This document shows, piece after piece, positions 6,482 to 12,810 of a DNA stretch of 12,810 nt. Every line of letters begins with the position of its first letter. Position 1 is the stretch's first letter. A model generated the notes under the pieces. The model was not told the origin of the DNA, made no database searches, and saw only the letters and a list, made by a program, of their open reading frames with translations. The DNA comes from JBBRYB01 sp038238115 (GTDB taxonomy: Bacteria; Actinomycetota; Actinomycetes; Propionibacteriales; Nocardioidaceae), in contig JBBRYB010000072.1 in assembly GCA_038238115.1 (NCBI GenBank), forward strand, positions 1 through 12,810. Reading direction: 5' to 3'. The position numbers and the translations under genes were made by a program.

Positions 6482-8014
6482 CTACTGTTGGTGCGGTGGG
6501 CCGGTGTCCCAGTTGCTTGTGACCGCTTCGGCCGTGATCGGCAGTTGCGCGCCGGTGGTGAGCAGGGGCATGAGGTCGTCGTTTCCGAGGGTTCGCCTGG
6601 CCCAGGCTCGGAGGAGGCGGAGGTTGGTGGCGGCGGCGAAGACGGCGACCATGATGGAGGTTTTGCAGATGCCCATGACGCGGAAGGCGCCGCGGCCGAG
6701 TGCTTCGGTGTTGTCGTTCTTGAGGTTGCCGAACCAGCCCTCGACCCTGGAGCGACGGTTGAATGCTCTGATCCAGTTGGAGCTGCCCCAGTAGTGGCGT
6801 TGGCGTGCTTTGGCGTCGACGTCGCCGGGAACGGTGATGGTGCGTTGGGTGCAGCAGGTGGGGGCGATGTCGGGGTCCGGCGGGGTAAGGACTGTAGGGG
6901 TGGCGAAGGACAGGGCGAGGGAGCCGGGTTGGAGCGGGCAGCGGAGCTTGCCGGCGCGGGCGGGGCACTCGTAGCGCTCCTTGCCGTCGCGTTCGGGTCC
7001 GGCGACGCGGCGAAGTGCCCATTGCTCGCGACGCTCGATGTCGGCGGTGAAGGTGTCGAGGGCGGGGGTGGGCACGAGGCGATCGGGTCGGTGAATGGTG
7101 TCGAAGGCGGCGGGCATGGCGGGGCAGTGCGGTGTGCCGGCGACGATGCGGGCGCCGGCGTGGGTGCCGCGGGGGCCGTACTGGTTGGCGTGGAGGTCGG
7201 CGACGGGGTCGATGCCGAGGGCGTGCAGGCCGGGTGCCCAGTCGTTTTTGTAGGTGTAGCCGCGGTCGGCGACGACCTCGCGGATCCGGTGGCCGGTGTG
7301 GATCATCCGGGTCAGGGTGTCGAGGACGGGCCGGGTGGGGCTGGTGGAGGCGGGGACCACGGAGATCCGCTCGGCCAGACAAGGCGTGTCGGACCCGTCG
7401 GCACCGGTGCGGCCAATGCGAACGACGGCGTGAAGTTCGTAGCCGAAGTAGGACTCGGTGCGGCCGGACTTGTGGGTCTTGACGCCCCAGGCGGCGTCGG
7501 GGTCGGGGGAGCGGTCCTCCCGTTTCCGCCCTTTGGCCCACGACCAGGTGCCGGTCCCGTCGACGGCGTAGCCCCCGGTGTGCGTAGTATCCGCAGGCAT
7601 GGTCGCGGCCAGCATCAGGTCGAGGACCTCCTTCAGGGACGCCGCCCGCTCCACGAGCTCGTCGCGGCTCAATCCGCGCGCCGTGGCGGGCGACGGGTCG
7701 AGCTTGGCCTGAATCGCCGAGAGCAGACGGCGGACCTGGTGCAAGGTGACCACTGCGCCGGTCCGGCCGTCGATGACGCCGAGGTCACGCTGCGCGGACG
7801 GGGCGAGGCCGTCGGTTAGCAGTGCGTACACGTCGGTCAGGCAGGCGGTCTTAGCTGTGTCGACCGCGAGCTTCATCCCGACGAACAGGGTCCGCACTGT
7901 CAGTTGCCGGGGCCGTCCTCGACGAGTCGGCCGCAGAATGTCCTCGATCAGCGGCGCGATGCCGCTGCGGTCGACCCAGGCGACCGCCTCGCGCAGATCG
8001 CGCGGGCGCACCAA
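6482..8014 (-). CDS. DDE transposase (DDE_Tnp_1-like, IS4/IS1182-type superfamily)
   Basis: A 510-aa intact transposase. The N-terminal region (33-80, RGRPRQLTVRTLFVGMKLAV onward) is a helical DNA-binding part. The RNase-H-like core shows Asp152 in YAVDGTGTWSWAKGRKR, Asp250 in VVADRGYTYKND and Glu425 in RSRVEGWFGNLKNDNTEALG, a plausible DDE triad. A Cys-bearing insertion lies between the second Asp and the Glu (ECPARAGKLRCP, 349-360; CC at 387-388). The start is TTG 8014, or GTG one codon later; it lies 2 nt after the TAG of the upstream recombinase-like gene, with no clear ribosome binding site, so it may rely on translational coupling. No terminal inverted repeats were found, so the element boundaries and family remain open. 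A 562-codon frame on the opposite strand (6131-7819) is only its shadow. Confidence 0.8.
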   Translation of the reverse strand: MVRPRDLREAVAWVDRSGIAPLIEDILRPTRRGRPRQLTVRTLFVGMKLAVDTAKTACLTDVYALLTDGLAPSAQRDLGVIDGRTGAVVTLHQVRRLLSAIQAKLDPSPATARGLSRDELVERAASLKEVLDLMLAATMPADTTHTGGYAVDGTGTWSWAKGRKREDRSPDPDAAWGVKTHKSGRTESYFGYELHAVVRIGRTGADGSDTPCLAERISVVPASTSPTRPVLDTLTRMIHTGHRIREVVADRGYTYKNDWAPGLHALGIDPVADLHANQYGPRGTHAGARIVAGTPHCPAMPAAFDTIHRPDRLVPTPALDTFTADIERREQWALRRVAGPERDGKERYECPARAGKLRCPLQPGSLALSFATPTVLTPPDPDIAPTCCTQRTITVPGDVDAKARQRHYWGSSNWIRAFNRRSRVEGWFGNLKNDNTEALGRGAFRVMGICKTSIMVAVFAAATNLRLLRAWARRTLGNDDLMPLLTTGAQLPITAEAVTSNWDTGPPHQQ

Positions 8015-8016
8015 AG

Positions 8017-8891
8017 CTAGCCCGCCGTCCGCAACAGTCGGGACGCCTCCGCAGTGGAGTAGCCGGGCGCGAACTCGAGGAGGTCCTCCAGCGGCCGCAC
8101 CGTCTTCAACCCGGCCGCCTGCATGATCAGTGGAAGCGGGGTGTTAGCCACCAGATGCGACGTCAGCCACGTCGACCGGAGCCGGCCGACCACCAGTGGT
8201 GGTATCGACTTGTCCAGCAGCAGCCTGCCCAGCGTCACACTTGTGATGTTGTGACGCCCCAGGACCGAACCGCCGACCAACAGGTCCTCGCCCGCCGCGG
8301 TGGCCAGGTCAGTTAACCGGCCCTCGTAGCGAGACAGGCAGACAACCTGCCGCGCGCGCCGCCCACCAACCTTCACCTGGACGCCGTCATCGCTGGTCCG
8401 GACGTCGACCCACGGACCCACCCGAGGTCGGAGCAGTCGAGCCCGCAACCCAGCCCGAGCGACAATACGGCCATCAGCGAGGTGCGCCGCCCATCAGTCG
8501 GCTGCGCGTCCGCCAGCCGGAAGTACGAGGCGACCTCGTGCGCCGCATAAGGGACACGCACACGCCGGTAGGCGATCGGCTCCGGTGATGGGGCCACGGA
8601 AAGTATCGGATGCGCGTGCCGTGCAATACGCCGGAGGATGGAGCGACGCGTCGCCCGCGTGCTCTCCTTCGCCTCCGGCATGCCGATCTCGATGTACCGC
8701 TCAATGACCTCGAGCCGAAAGAGCTCACTGACGGTGACGGCTCCGACTTCCCGATTGGTCCAGGCCGCGAAGGCGGCTGCGTGGGTGCGGTATCTCTGCC
8801 GCGTTGACTCAGAGGCAGTTGCGGCATGCACCGCCGCACTCACTGCCCGGGCGACCTGGGCCCATCTGGCCGGGTCGACGTGTGTAGGCAC
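8017..8891 (-). pseudogene. Tyrosine-recombinase-like protein lacking catalytic residues, frameshifted
   Basis: Starts at GTG 8891. Residues about 27-100 form a SAM-like core-binding domain (STRQRYRTHAAAFAAW, then STRATRRSILRRIARHAH). The catalytic-domain-like part begins at YAAHEVASYFRLAD and LSLGLGCGLDCSDL, where Asp152 stands at the place of the box I Arg. A one-base deletion near 8409-8413 then breaks the frame. It resumes as VDVRTSDDGVQVKVGGRRAR and VVCLSRYEGRLTDLA, and ends in RLRSTWLTSHLVANTPL and AAGLKTVRPLEDLLEF. The box II Arg is present, but no nucleophilic Tyr is visible in the C-terminus. I recall actinobacterial proteins with the same RSTWL-x2-HL-x3-TPL motif annotated as integrases. 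Probably a DNA-binding, non-catalytic relative. The single frameshift could be a sequencing error. It is divergent from the 9046 HTH gene and ends 2 nt before the DDE transposase. Confidence 0.65.
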
Positions 8892-8941
8892 GTAGGCCGC
8901 GTCGGGTGCAGCAAAGCCGCCAGTGGAATGGGGGGAATCCA

Positions 8942-8979
8942 GCTCGTTCCTTGTCTACAACTGTAGCCAATGAACGAGC
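8942..8979. promoter_or_regulatory. 38-bp interrupted dyad between divergent HTH and recombinase-like genes
   Basis: Outer arms GCTCGTTC (8942-8949) and GAACGAGC (8972-8979) are perfect complements; inner arms CTACA (8955-8959) and TGTAG (8962-8966) are too, around a central AC. The 5-nt linkers pair at 3 of 5 positions. In total 16 of the 18 arm pairs match. It lies in the middle of the 154-bp gap between the GTG of the recombinase-like gene and the ATG of the HTH gene. That placement fits an operator for the HTH protein or a recombinase binding/crossover site. Confidence 0.6.
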
Positions 8980-9032
8980 GCGAATCAAATCGCCCCTTAG
9001 CGCGTTGAGTGCAAAATGAGGTACGTGACTCA

Positions 9033-9038
9033 TAGAGT
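9033..9038 (+). promoter_or_regulatory. -10 element (TAGAGT) of a leaderless promoter for the AlpA-like gene
   Basis: TAGAGT fits TANNNT and ends 7 nt before ATG 9046, as expected for a leaderless transcript. It lies inside a small perfect dyad, GACTC-ATA-GAGTC (9027-9039), which could let a DNA-binding protein block the promoter. No strong -35 is seen. Confidence 0.42.
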
Positions 9039-9045
9039 CGACGCT

Positions 9046-9243
9046 ATGGGTCGCCAGGTGGATCTGGATGACCTCGTGGACGCACACGAGGTTGCAGAGT
9101 TGCTTGGGGTCTCGCACGCCAACTCGGTGTACCTGTATCAGCGACGGTACGCAGACATGCCGCGTCCTGTCCTAGAGCACGGACCTCGTCGAGCCAAACT
9201 TTGGTTGCGGTCTGAAGTTCAGGATTGGATCCAACGTCATTGA
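9046..9243 (+). CDS. AlpA/MerR-like helix-turn-helix protein (excisionase-type)
   Basis: A 65-aa protein made almost entirely of a winged HTH: LVDAHEVAELLGVSHANSVY (about 9-28) is the helix pair, and RPVLEHGPRRAKLWLRSEVQ with DWIQRH is the wing and last helix. This is the AlpA/excisionase type of small DNA-binding protein that usually sits beside integrase genes and acts as recombination directionality factor or local regulator. The start at 9046 is chosen from the leaderless -10; ATG 9016 in the same frame would add 10 residues. It is divergent from the recombinase-like gene, and the 38-bp dyad between them is a natural target. Actual excisionase activity is inferred from family and context. 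Confidence 0.75.
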   Translation: MGRQVDLDDLVDAHEVAELLGVSHANSVYLYQRRYADMPRPVLEHGPRRAKLWLRSEVQDWIQRH

Positions 9244-9351
9244 GCGGCTCGGGCAACGTCCAGGGCTTGTCCAGCGGCCACACCAATAAGCATTTCCCCC
9301 GGGTCCGCTGCAGCGATGGTGGCCGCGCCTGCTCGCTGGCTTTCTCGTACC

Positions 9352-10292
9352 TCAGCTCTCGCCGGTCCACTCGGCCACCGACTTGGTGAGGTACTTCGTT
9401 AGATACCCCACCCGGCGGTCAGCCTCGCTCGAGGTGGCCATGATGCCCTGCAGGTCCAGCTGGGCGCCCAACCGCACCACATGCGCCGGACGCGCCGCGG
9501 GATCGTGCTCGAGCTGGTCGTCGAGGCGGTCCAGCGCATCCACCCACGTCGGCAACGGCTCCCCCGTGCCGGGGTCGACATACCCGTGCTCGTCTCCGGC
9601 CCACTCCGGCAACTTGTCGGTGAACACCGACTCGTCGAACGACGGCCACCAGACCTGGTGGTACGTCGCGGCCACCACCTGGCGGAAAATCTGCCGCGGA
9701 TCGCACCTCGGATCGCGGCATGCAGATGCGGCGCGAGTCGGCGCTGCGGCTCTACGGCGGCGAAGTACTGGACCCGGTAGCCGGTGGCCCGGCGAAGGTT
9801 CTGCCACAGCCGGTCGACGAGCTTCGGAAAGTGCATCGCGTCCAACGCCGCCCGCCGATAGTCGTAGCGATTCGCATCCACCGGGGTCCCGTCCGGGCGC
9901 ACCCGTCCGTACGACGGCCGCGCAAACGTGGCGAACATGCTCGGCCGGAATCGACGGCCGTCCGGAGCCTCGAACACCTTACCGATCGTCCTCGAATCCA
10001 CCGACATCCGAGGTAGATCCGGTGCCTCCTGACGCCGCCTGGTCGACCGCACCCGCCGCGACGTATCACCCAGGTCGCCACCGTGGTCGAACTCGACATC
10101 GTCACCGCTCTCACCCCTCGGCGCAGTTCGCCGCTTCGGGCTCGGGGTCGAGGTGCCAGCCTTCGCGGCATTGCTGCATCCGGAGCCGCCGATTGCGGTT
10201 GGCACACGGTGGGCAGACGACTTCCCGGGTGGACCCACACCGGAGCGGCAACCAGCTTCGTTTGACCGCTCACCGCGTCCATGACCCGATGC
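9352..10292 (-). pseudogene. repSA: RepSA-type replication initiator (HUH, actinomycete ICE/plasmid), broken
   Basis: Minus-strand homology to RepSA-like rolling-circle initiators is spread over several frames. A Cys motif near the start, CGSTREVVCPPCANRNRRLR then MQQCREGWHLDPEPE (about 10130-10240), is followed after a frame break by RRVRSTRRRQEAPDLPR, RPSMFATFARPSYGRVRPDG, YDYRRAALDAMHFPKLVDRL and the HUH motif APHLHAAIRG (near 9725). One lost C near 9696-9700 shifts the frame, and the rest reads RQIFRQVVAATYHQVWWP and GYLTKYLTKSVAEW, the last holding the catalytic-Tyr region (Y-L-T-K-Y). A stop at 9352-9354 ends it well before the usual C-terminal region. Its 5' end is lost at the IS6 junction (10293). 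These proteins start replication of pSAM2-like elements; this copy is not functional as read. Confidence 0.8.
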
Positions 10293-11088
10293 GGCACTGT
10301 TGCGTTCAGCCATCGGGCCGGGCGAGAGACTGGTGTCATGACATTCTCGTCGGCCTCCGCGTTCGCTGGTTTCCGGTTCCCTCGTGAGGTGATCTCGGTG
10401 GCGGTGCGGTGGTACCTGCGGTACAGCGTGTCCTACCGCGATGTCGAGGAGCTGCTCGCCGAGCGCGGTGTCACGGTCGATCACGTCACGATCTACCGGT
10501 GGGTGCAACGGTTCACACCCGAGTTCGTCGAAGCCGCACGTACCCGTCGTCAGGTGCCTGGTGATGGATGGTTCGTCGACGAGACCTACGTCAAGGTCAA
10601 CGGCCGGTGGACCTACCTGTACCGGGCGGTCGACCAGTACGGGCAGGTCATCGACGTGTGGCTGTCCCCCAGACGAGATCTGACCGCCGCGCGGACCTTC
10701 TTCAACCGAGCCCTTGCCACCGGCGTGGTGCCCGTGGAGGTGACCACGGATCGGGCACCTGCCTACCCGAGAGTCCTCGACGAGCTCATCCCGGCCGCCC
10801 TGCACAACACGGAGCAGTACGCCAACAACAGGGTCGAGGCAGACCATGGTCGGCTCAAAGCCCGGCTTCGACCGATGCGTGGCCTCAAGACGATCCGATC
10901 CGCAAGGATCCTTGCTACCGGGCACGCGTTCATCCAGAACATCAAACGCGGCCACTACGACATCGCCACCGAAGCACCCGTCCATCACCGGCTTCCGGCG
11001 GCGATCGATGAGATGGCGCTCGCGATCTGATTCCCCGCGGCGGGCGAGCGTTCAGCCATGCCACACGATCGCCCAATGCAACAGAGCC
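10293..11088 (+). mobile_element. IS6-family insertion sequence, intact
   Basis: A 796-bp element bounded by imperfect terminal repeats: left GGCACTGTTGCGTT (10293-10306) and right, read inward on the minus strand, GGCTCTGTTGCATT (11088-11075), 12 of 14 matching and typical of IS6 ends. A 12-bp exact direct repeat, GCGTTCAGCCAT, lies just inside each end (10302-10313 and 11048-11059). The flanking 8-mers (CCCGATGC left, CCCCAGAG right) do not match, so no target duplication is visible. One transposase gene fills the element. Confidence 0.9.
10338..11030 (+). CDS. IS6-family transposase
   Basis: A 230-aa DDE transposase of normal IS6/IS26 length. The N-terminal HTH covers about 30-60 (SYRDVEELLAERGVTVDHVT then IYRWVQRFTPEF). 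The catalytic triad is Asp81 (WFVDETYVKVNGRWTYLYRA), Asp138 (VTTDRAPAYP) and Glu168 (NNRVEADHGRLKARLRPMRG), with the expected spacing. The C-terminal GHAFIQNIKRGHY is also family-typical. ATG 10338 is chosen because the family opening FRFPREVISVAVRWYLRYS follows directly; a longer in-frame reading from 10281 would begin outside the element. The element should move by replicative cointegrate formation or copy-independent recombination with another IS6 copy. It looks functional. Confidence 0.92.
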   Translation: MTFSSASAFAGFRFPREVISVAVRWYLRYSVSYRDVEELLAERGVTVDHVTIYRWVQRFTPEFVEAARTRRQVPGDGWFVDETYVKVNGRWTYLYRAVDQYGQVIDVWLSPRRDLTAARTFFNRALATGVVPVEVTTDRAPAYPRVLDELIPAALHNTEQYANNRVEADHGRLKARLRPMRGLKTIRSARILATGHAFIQNIKRGHYDIATEAPVHHRLPAAIDEMALAI

Positions 11089-11218
11089 CCCCAGAGTCAC
11101 CGTGCTTGCGCCGATCGGGCGCTCGGTCAATCGCGGTGAAATGACGCGAGTCAGCAACGAGCGCCCAATAGAACCGACGCCAGGGAACTACGACGGCATT
11201 CAGGTTCGCACACAACCC

Positions 11219-11325
11219 ACAAGACGACGCTGCTCAACTGCTTGGCCGCCGCCATCCCGTGCCGTGATCACGGCCGTGACCCCTGTCATCTCCGTCGAGG
11301 AGGTCTTCGAACTGCCGCTAGCGTC
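11219..11325 (+). pseudogene. CpaF-type secretion/pilus ATPase fragment
   Basis: Just right of the IS6 element, one frame reads KTTLLNCLAAAIPCR and another, after a short slip near 11262-11280, reads VISVEEVFELPL. In CpaF/TadA-type type II/IV secretion ATPases the Walker A (G-x-x-x-x-GKTTLLNCLAAAIP) is followed by ERVISVEEVFELRL, so both halves and their order match from memory. The glycines of Walker A are gone (TTHKTT). Only about 35 codons remain, bounded left by unrecognised sequence and right by the end of the FN3 gene. This is a relic, possibly of the conjugation or pilus module of the same mobile element as the Rep relic. Identification rests on a short motif. Confidence 0.5.
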
Positions 11326-11331
11326 TTCTCC

Positions 11332-12416
11332 CTAGCGCCCGGTCACGAGATTGGATCGGGCGGAGGCACGGCTACCACCGACCGCGTTGAACGCGGTCAC
11401 GGTGAATCGGTATTTCCCCATGACCGGCAGGGTCATGTTGAAGCTCCGACTTGAGGGGCTCAGTAGCTTGGAGGTGGACTTGGAAGCGATCGTTCCGTTG
11501 GAGCGGTAGCGGTACGCCGTCACCCGATACCCAGTGACCCTGGTCCCGCCGTTGCTCGTCTCGGGCCGCCATACGGCGATAGCCGTGACCCTGCCTCCCC
11601 CGGCACCCGACCTCGCGGCTCCTATCCGTGGGCGGTCCGGGACGCCGGCGGGGGTGACCATGTTCGATGCCGCGGAGGGCGGGGAGTCGCCGACGGTGTT
11701 GGTGGCGGTCACGGTGAAGGTGTAGGCGGTGCCGTTGGTCAGGCCGCCGATCGTTGTGGTGGTCTGGTCGCCGGGGACGGTCTTGGTGATGCCGCCGGGG
11801 GAGCTGGTGATCGTGTAGCCGGTGACCGGGGAGCCGTTGCCCGAGGCCGGGGTCCAGGACACGGCCGCGGACTGGTCGCCACGGACCGCGCTCGGCGCCG
11901 CGGGGCGGTCCGGTACGCCGGCGGCGGTGTCGTTGACGACGGTGAGCGACGGCCAGCCGCCGACGGCAGTCGGGGAGGCCACCCGGTTTCCCACGAGGTC
12001 ATCGAAGATGCCGAGTTCCTGGCAGTCCATGTGCCTGCGGCGGCTCCCTTGGGGAGGGTGAGGGTGACGCGCCGGATGCCGTCCTGCCGCGTGCCGGACA
12101 CCAGCGTCATGAAGGTGCCGTCCTCCTCCTGGGTGGTGGTGGCGCTGTCCAGGCCGAACAGGGGCCGATTGACGCCGGAGAGGTCGTCGGTGAGATGAGC
12201 CTCGAGCACCACGGTCTGACTGGAGAAGCTCACGTCCACCGCCGGTGAGGACAGCGTGACGCTCTGAACGACCGGGGCAGTGACGTCACTTGCACCCAGC
12301 GCTGGAGCGGACGCATCGGCGTCCGCCGCCGCAGCCCATGTAGACATGGGGCAGAGTGCGCCCAGCACAGTCAACATCGAGGCAAGGACACGGCCGAATA
12401 TGACGTGGATAGACAA
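11332..12416 (-). pseudogene. Secreted protein with two fibronectin type III domains, one frameshift
   Basis: Starts at TTG 12416 behind a good AGGAG 4 nt upstream. Residues 1-30 are a Sec signal (IFGRVLASMLTVLGALCPMS ending in AAA-AD). An extracellular beta-type domain follows (APVVQSVTLSSPAVDVSF onward, TLPKGAAAGTWTA). One missing C at about 12020-12023 breaks the frame (GCC-AGG instead of GCC-CAG). The continuation reads ELGIFDDLVGNRVASPTAVG, then FN3 domain 1 (RPAAPSAVRGDQSAAVSWTP, TGYTITSSPGG, GTAYTFTVTATNTVGDSPPS) and FN3 domain 2 (VTGYRVTAYRYRSNG, GKYRFTVTAFNAVGGSRAS), with the stop at 11332-11334. Repaired, it would be about 360 aa with a short tail and no anchor. Apart from the one base it looks well preserved, so a sequence error or recent mutation is as likely as decay. 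A surface-adhesive or matrix role is family inference only. Confidence 0.72.
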
Positions 12417-12810
12417 GGTTCTCCTGAGATTCTGAAGAGTTAGGCGCGCACAGGTCCAGTGGCAAGTAGCAACCCGCGTCTGATGTGCGGCTTGCTAGAT
12501 TCCAGATTACGGCAATATTCCGATTTGCTCACTTTACGGTGAATTGTGTGCCCACGCCGCTGGCGGCGATCGACTGGTGCGCAGCTGCGCACCAGTCGCC
12601 GCGCCTTCGCTGGCAGAACGGCTCTAATGGCTTTTGCCGGGGCTGTTTGGCAGGCTCGGTTCTGGTGGTGGCTGGCGGGTCAGCACTCAACGGCACTGAT
12701 CCTCGGTGGAGGTCTTGCAACAGACCGTGCGCCCGCTGGTCGCGAGGAGGCGTAACCGCTGCTGGGATGTCGTGCCCCGGATGCTGTTGTCGGTGAGCAC
12801 TTGACCATTA
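12417..12810. other. Gene-free stretch upstream of the FN3 gene
   Basis: No frame here resembles a known protein on either strand; the 103-codon plus-strand frame at 12485-12796 and its shadows are Cys/Trp/Arg-rich and unconvincing. Bases about 12490-12545 are noticeably AT-richer than the surroundings and probably include the leftward promoter of the FN3 gene, although I cannot assign its boxes with confidence. The perfect 28-bp palindrome at 12571-12598 is the one clear structure. A gene beginning beyond the right edge cannot be excluded. Confidence 0.4.
12571..12598. repeat. Perfect 28-bp palindrome
   Basis: CGACTGGTGCGCAG (12571-12584) is followed directly by its exact reverse complement (12585-12598), with no spacer; the centre is GCAGCTGC. 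It lies about 155 bp upstream of the FN3 gene start. No T run follows on either strand, so a terminator is unlikely. A dimeric-protein operator, a replication/partition site or an integration hot spot are possible. Confidence 0.85.

Noticed and set aside
6131..7819. A 562-codon open frame on the plus strand
   Set aside because: It is antisense to the DDE transposase, made of Gly/Val/Ala-rich low-complexity sequence, and is explained by codon bias of the real minus-strand gene.
9399..10988. A 529-codon minus-strand frame running from the rep relic through the whole IS6 element
   Set aside because: Its first half is antisense to the IS6 transposase; only the part left of 10293 carries Rep-like sequence, so it is not one gene.
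11261..11274. 14-bp palindrome GCCGTGATCACGGC as an independent regulatory site
   Set aside because: Short, and located inside the CpaF-like scrap at its frame break; no gene start nearby would use it as an operator.
1..12810. CRISPR arrays, tRNA or rRNA genes
   Set aside because: No regularly spaced repeats and no cloverleaf or rRNA-like sequence were seen by eye on either strand.

Overview
The window is GC-rich DNA with GTG/TTG starts, short 4-bp gene overlaps and several leaderless-looking promoters. It carries protein families typical of Actinomycetota: a CmtR-type ArsR regulator, a RepSA-type replication initiator and an AlpA-like HTH. I read it as an accessory region (plasmid or genomic island) with few intact genes and many relics. 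The genus cannot be named from the sequence; Mycobacteriales or a relative would fit.

Layout, left to right. (1) 1-37 is the extreme N-terminus of an IS256-family transposase running off the left edge. (2) 337-2182 is a metal-efflux operon: a CmtR-like Cd/Pb sensor, a CDF-type cation transporter with a Cys-rich tail, and a second CzcD-like CDF transporter that is now a pseudogene. (3) 2275-3470 holds small intact genes: a SET-domain protein, a 61-aa Cys-rich membrane miniprotein and a stand-alone ClpX-type zinc finger. (4) 3553-4312 is a heavily decayed NAD-dependent epimerase. (5) 4473-4840 is a truncated, decayed IS6-family copy. (6) 4916-6110 is a tight two-gene operon, a small-terminase-like HTH protein plus a protein of unknown family, followed by a strong terminator. 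(7) 6482-8014 is a 510-aa DDE transposase, with its start 2 nt after the stop of a frameshifted tyrosine-recombinase-like gene (8017-8891). (8) 9046-9243 is a divergent AlpA-like HTH gene; a 38-bp dyad lies in the gap between it and the recombinase-like gene. (9) 9352-10292 is a broken RepSA-type HUH initiator, ended by an intact IS6-family element (10293-11088). (10) About 11219-11325 is a scrap of a CpaF-type ATPase. (11) 11332-12416 is a secreted two-FN3 protein with one frameshift. (12) 12417-12810 has no recognised gene but holds a perfect 28-bp palindrome.

How it fits together: the working functions are probably metal sensing and efflux, mobility (the IS6 transposase and the DDE transposase) and a few uncharacterised regulators. 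Rep, recombinase-like, AlpA-like and CpaF pieces suggest the footprint of an actinomycete integrative/conjugative element eroded by IS activity. The two IS6 copies lie in the same orientation and bracket about 6.6 kb. Many lesions are single-base indels, several in short C or G runs, so some pseudogene calls depend on sequence accuracy. The least explained items are the 38-bp dyad with its HTH/recombinase-like pair, the 4916-6110 operon, and the 28-bp palindrome.
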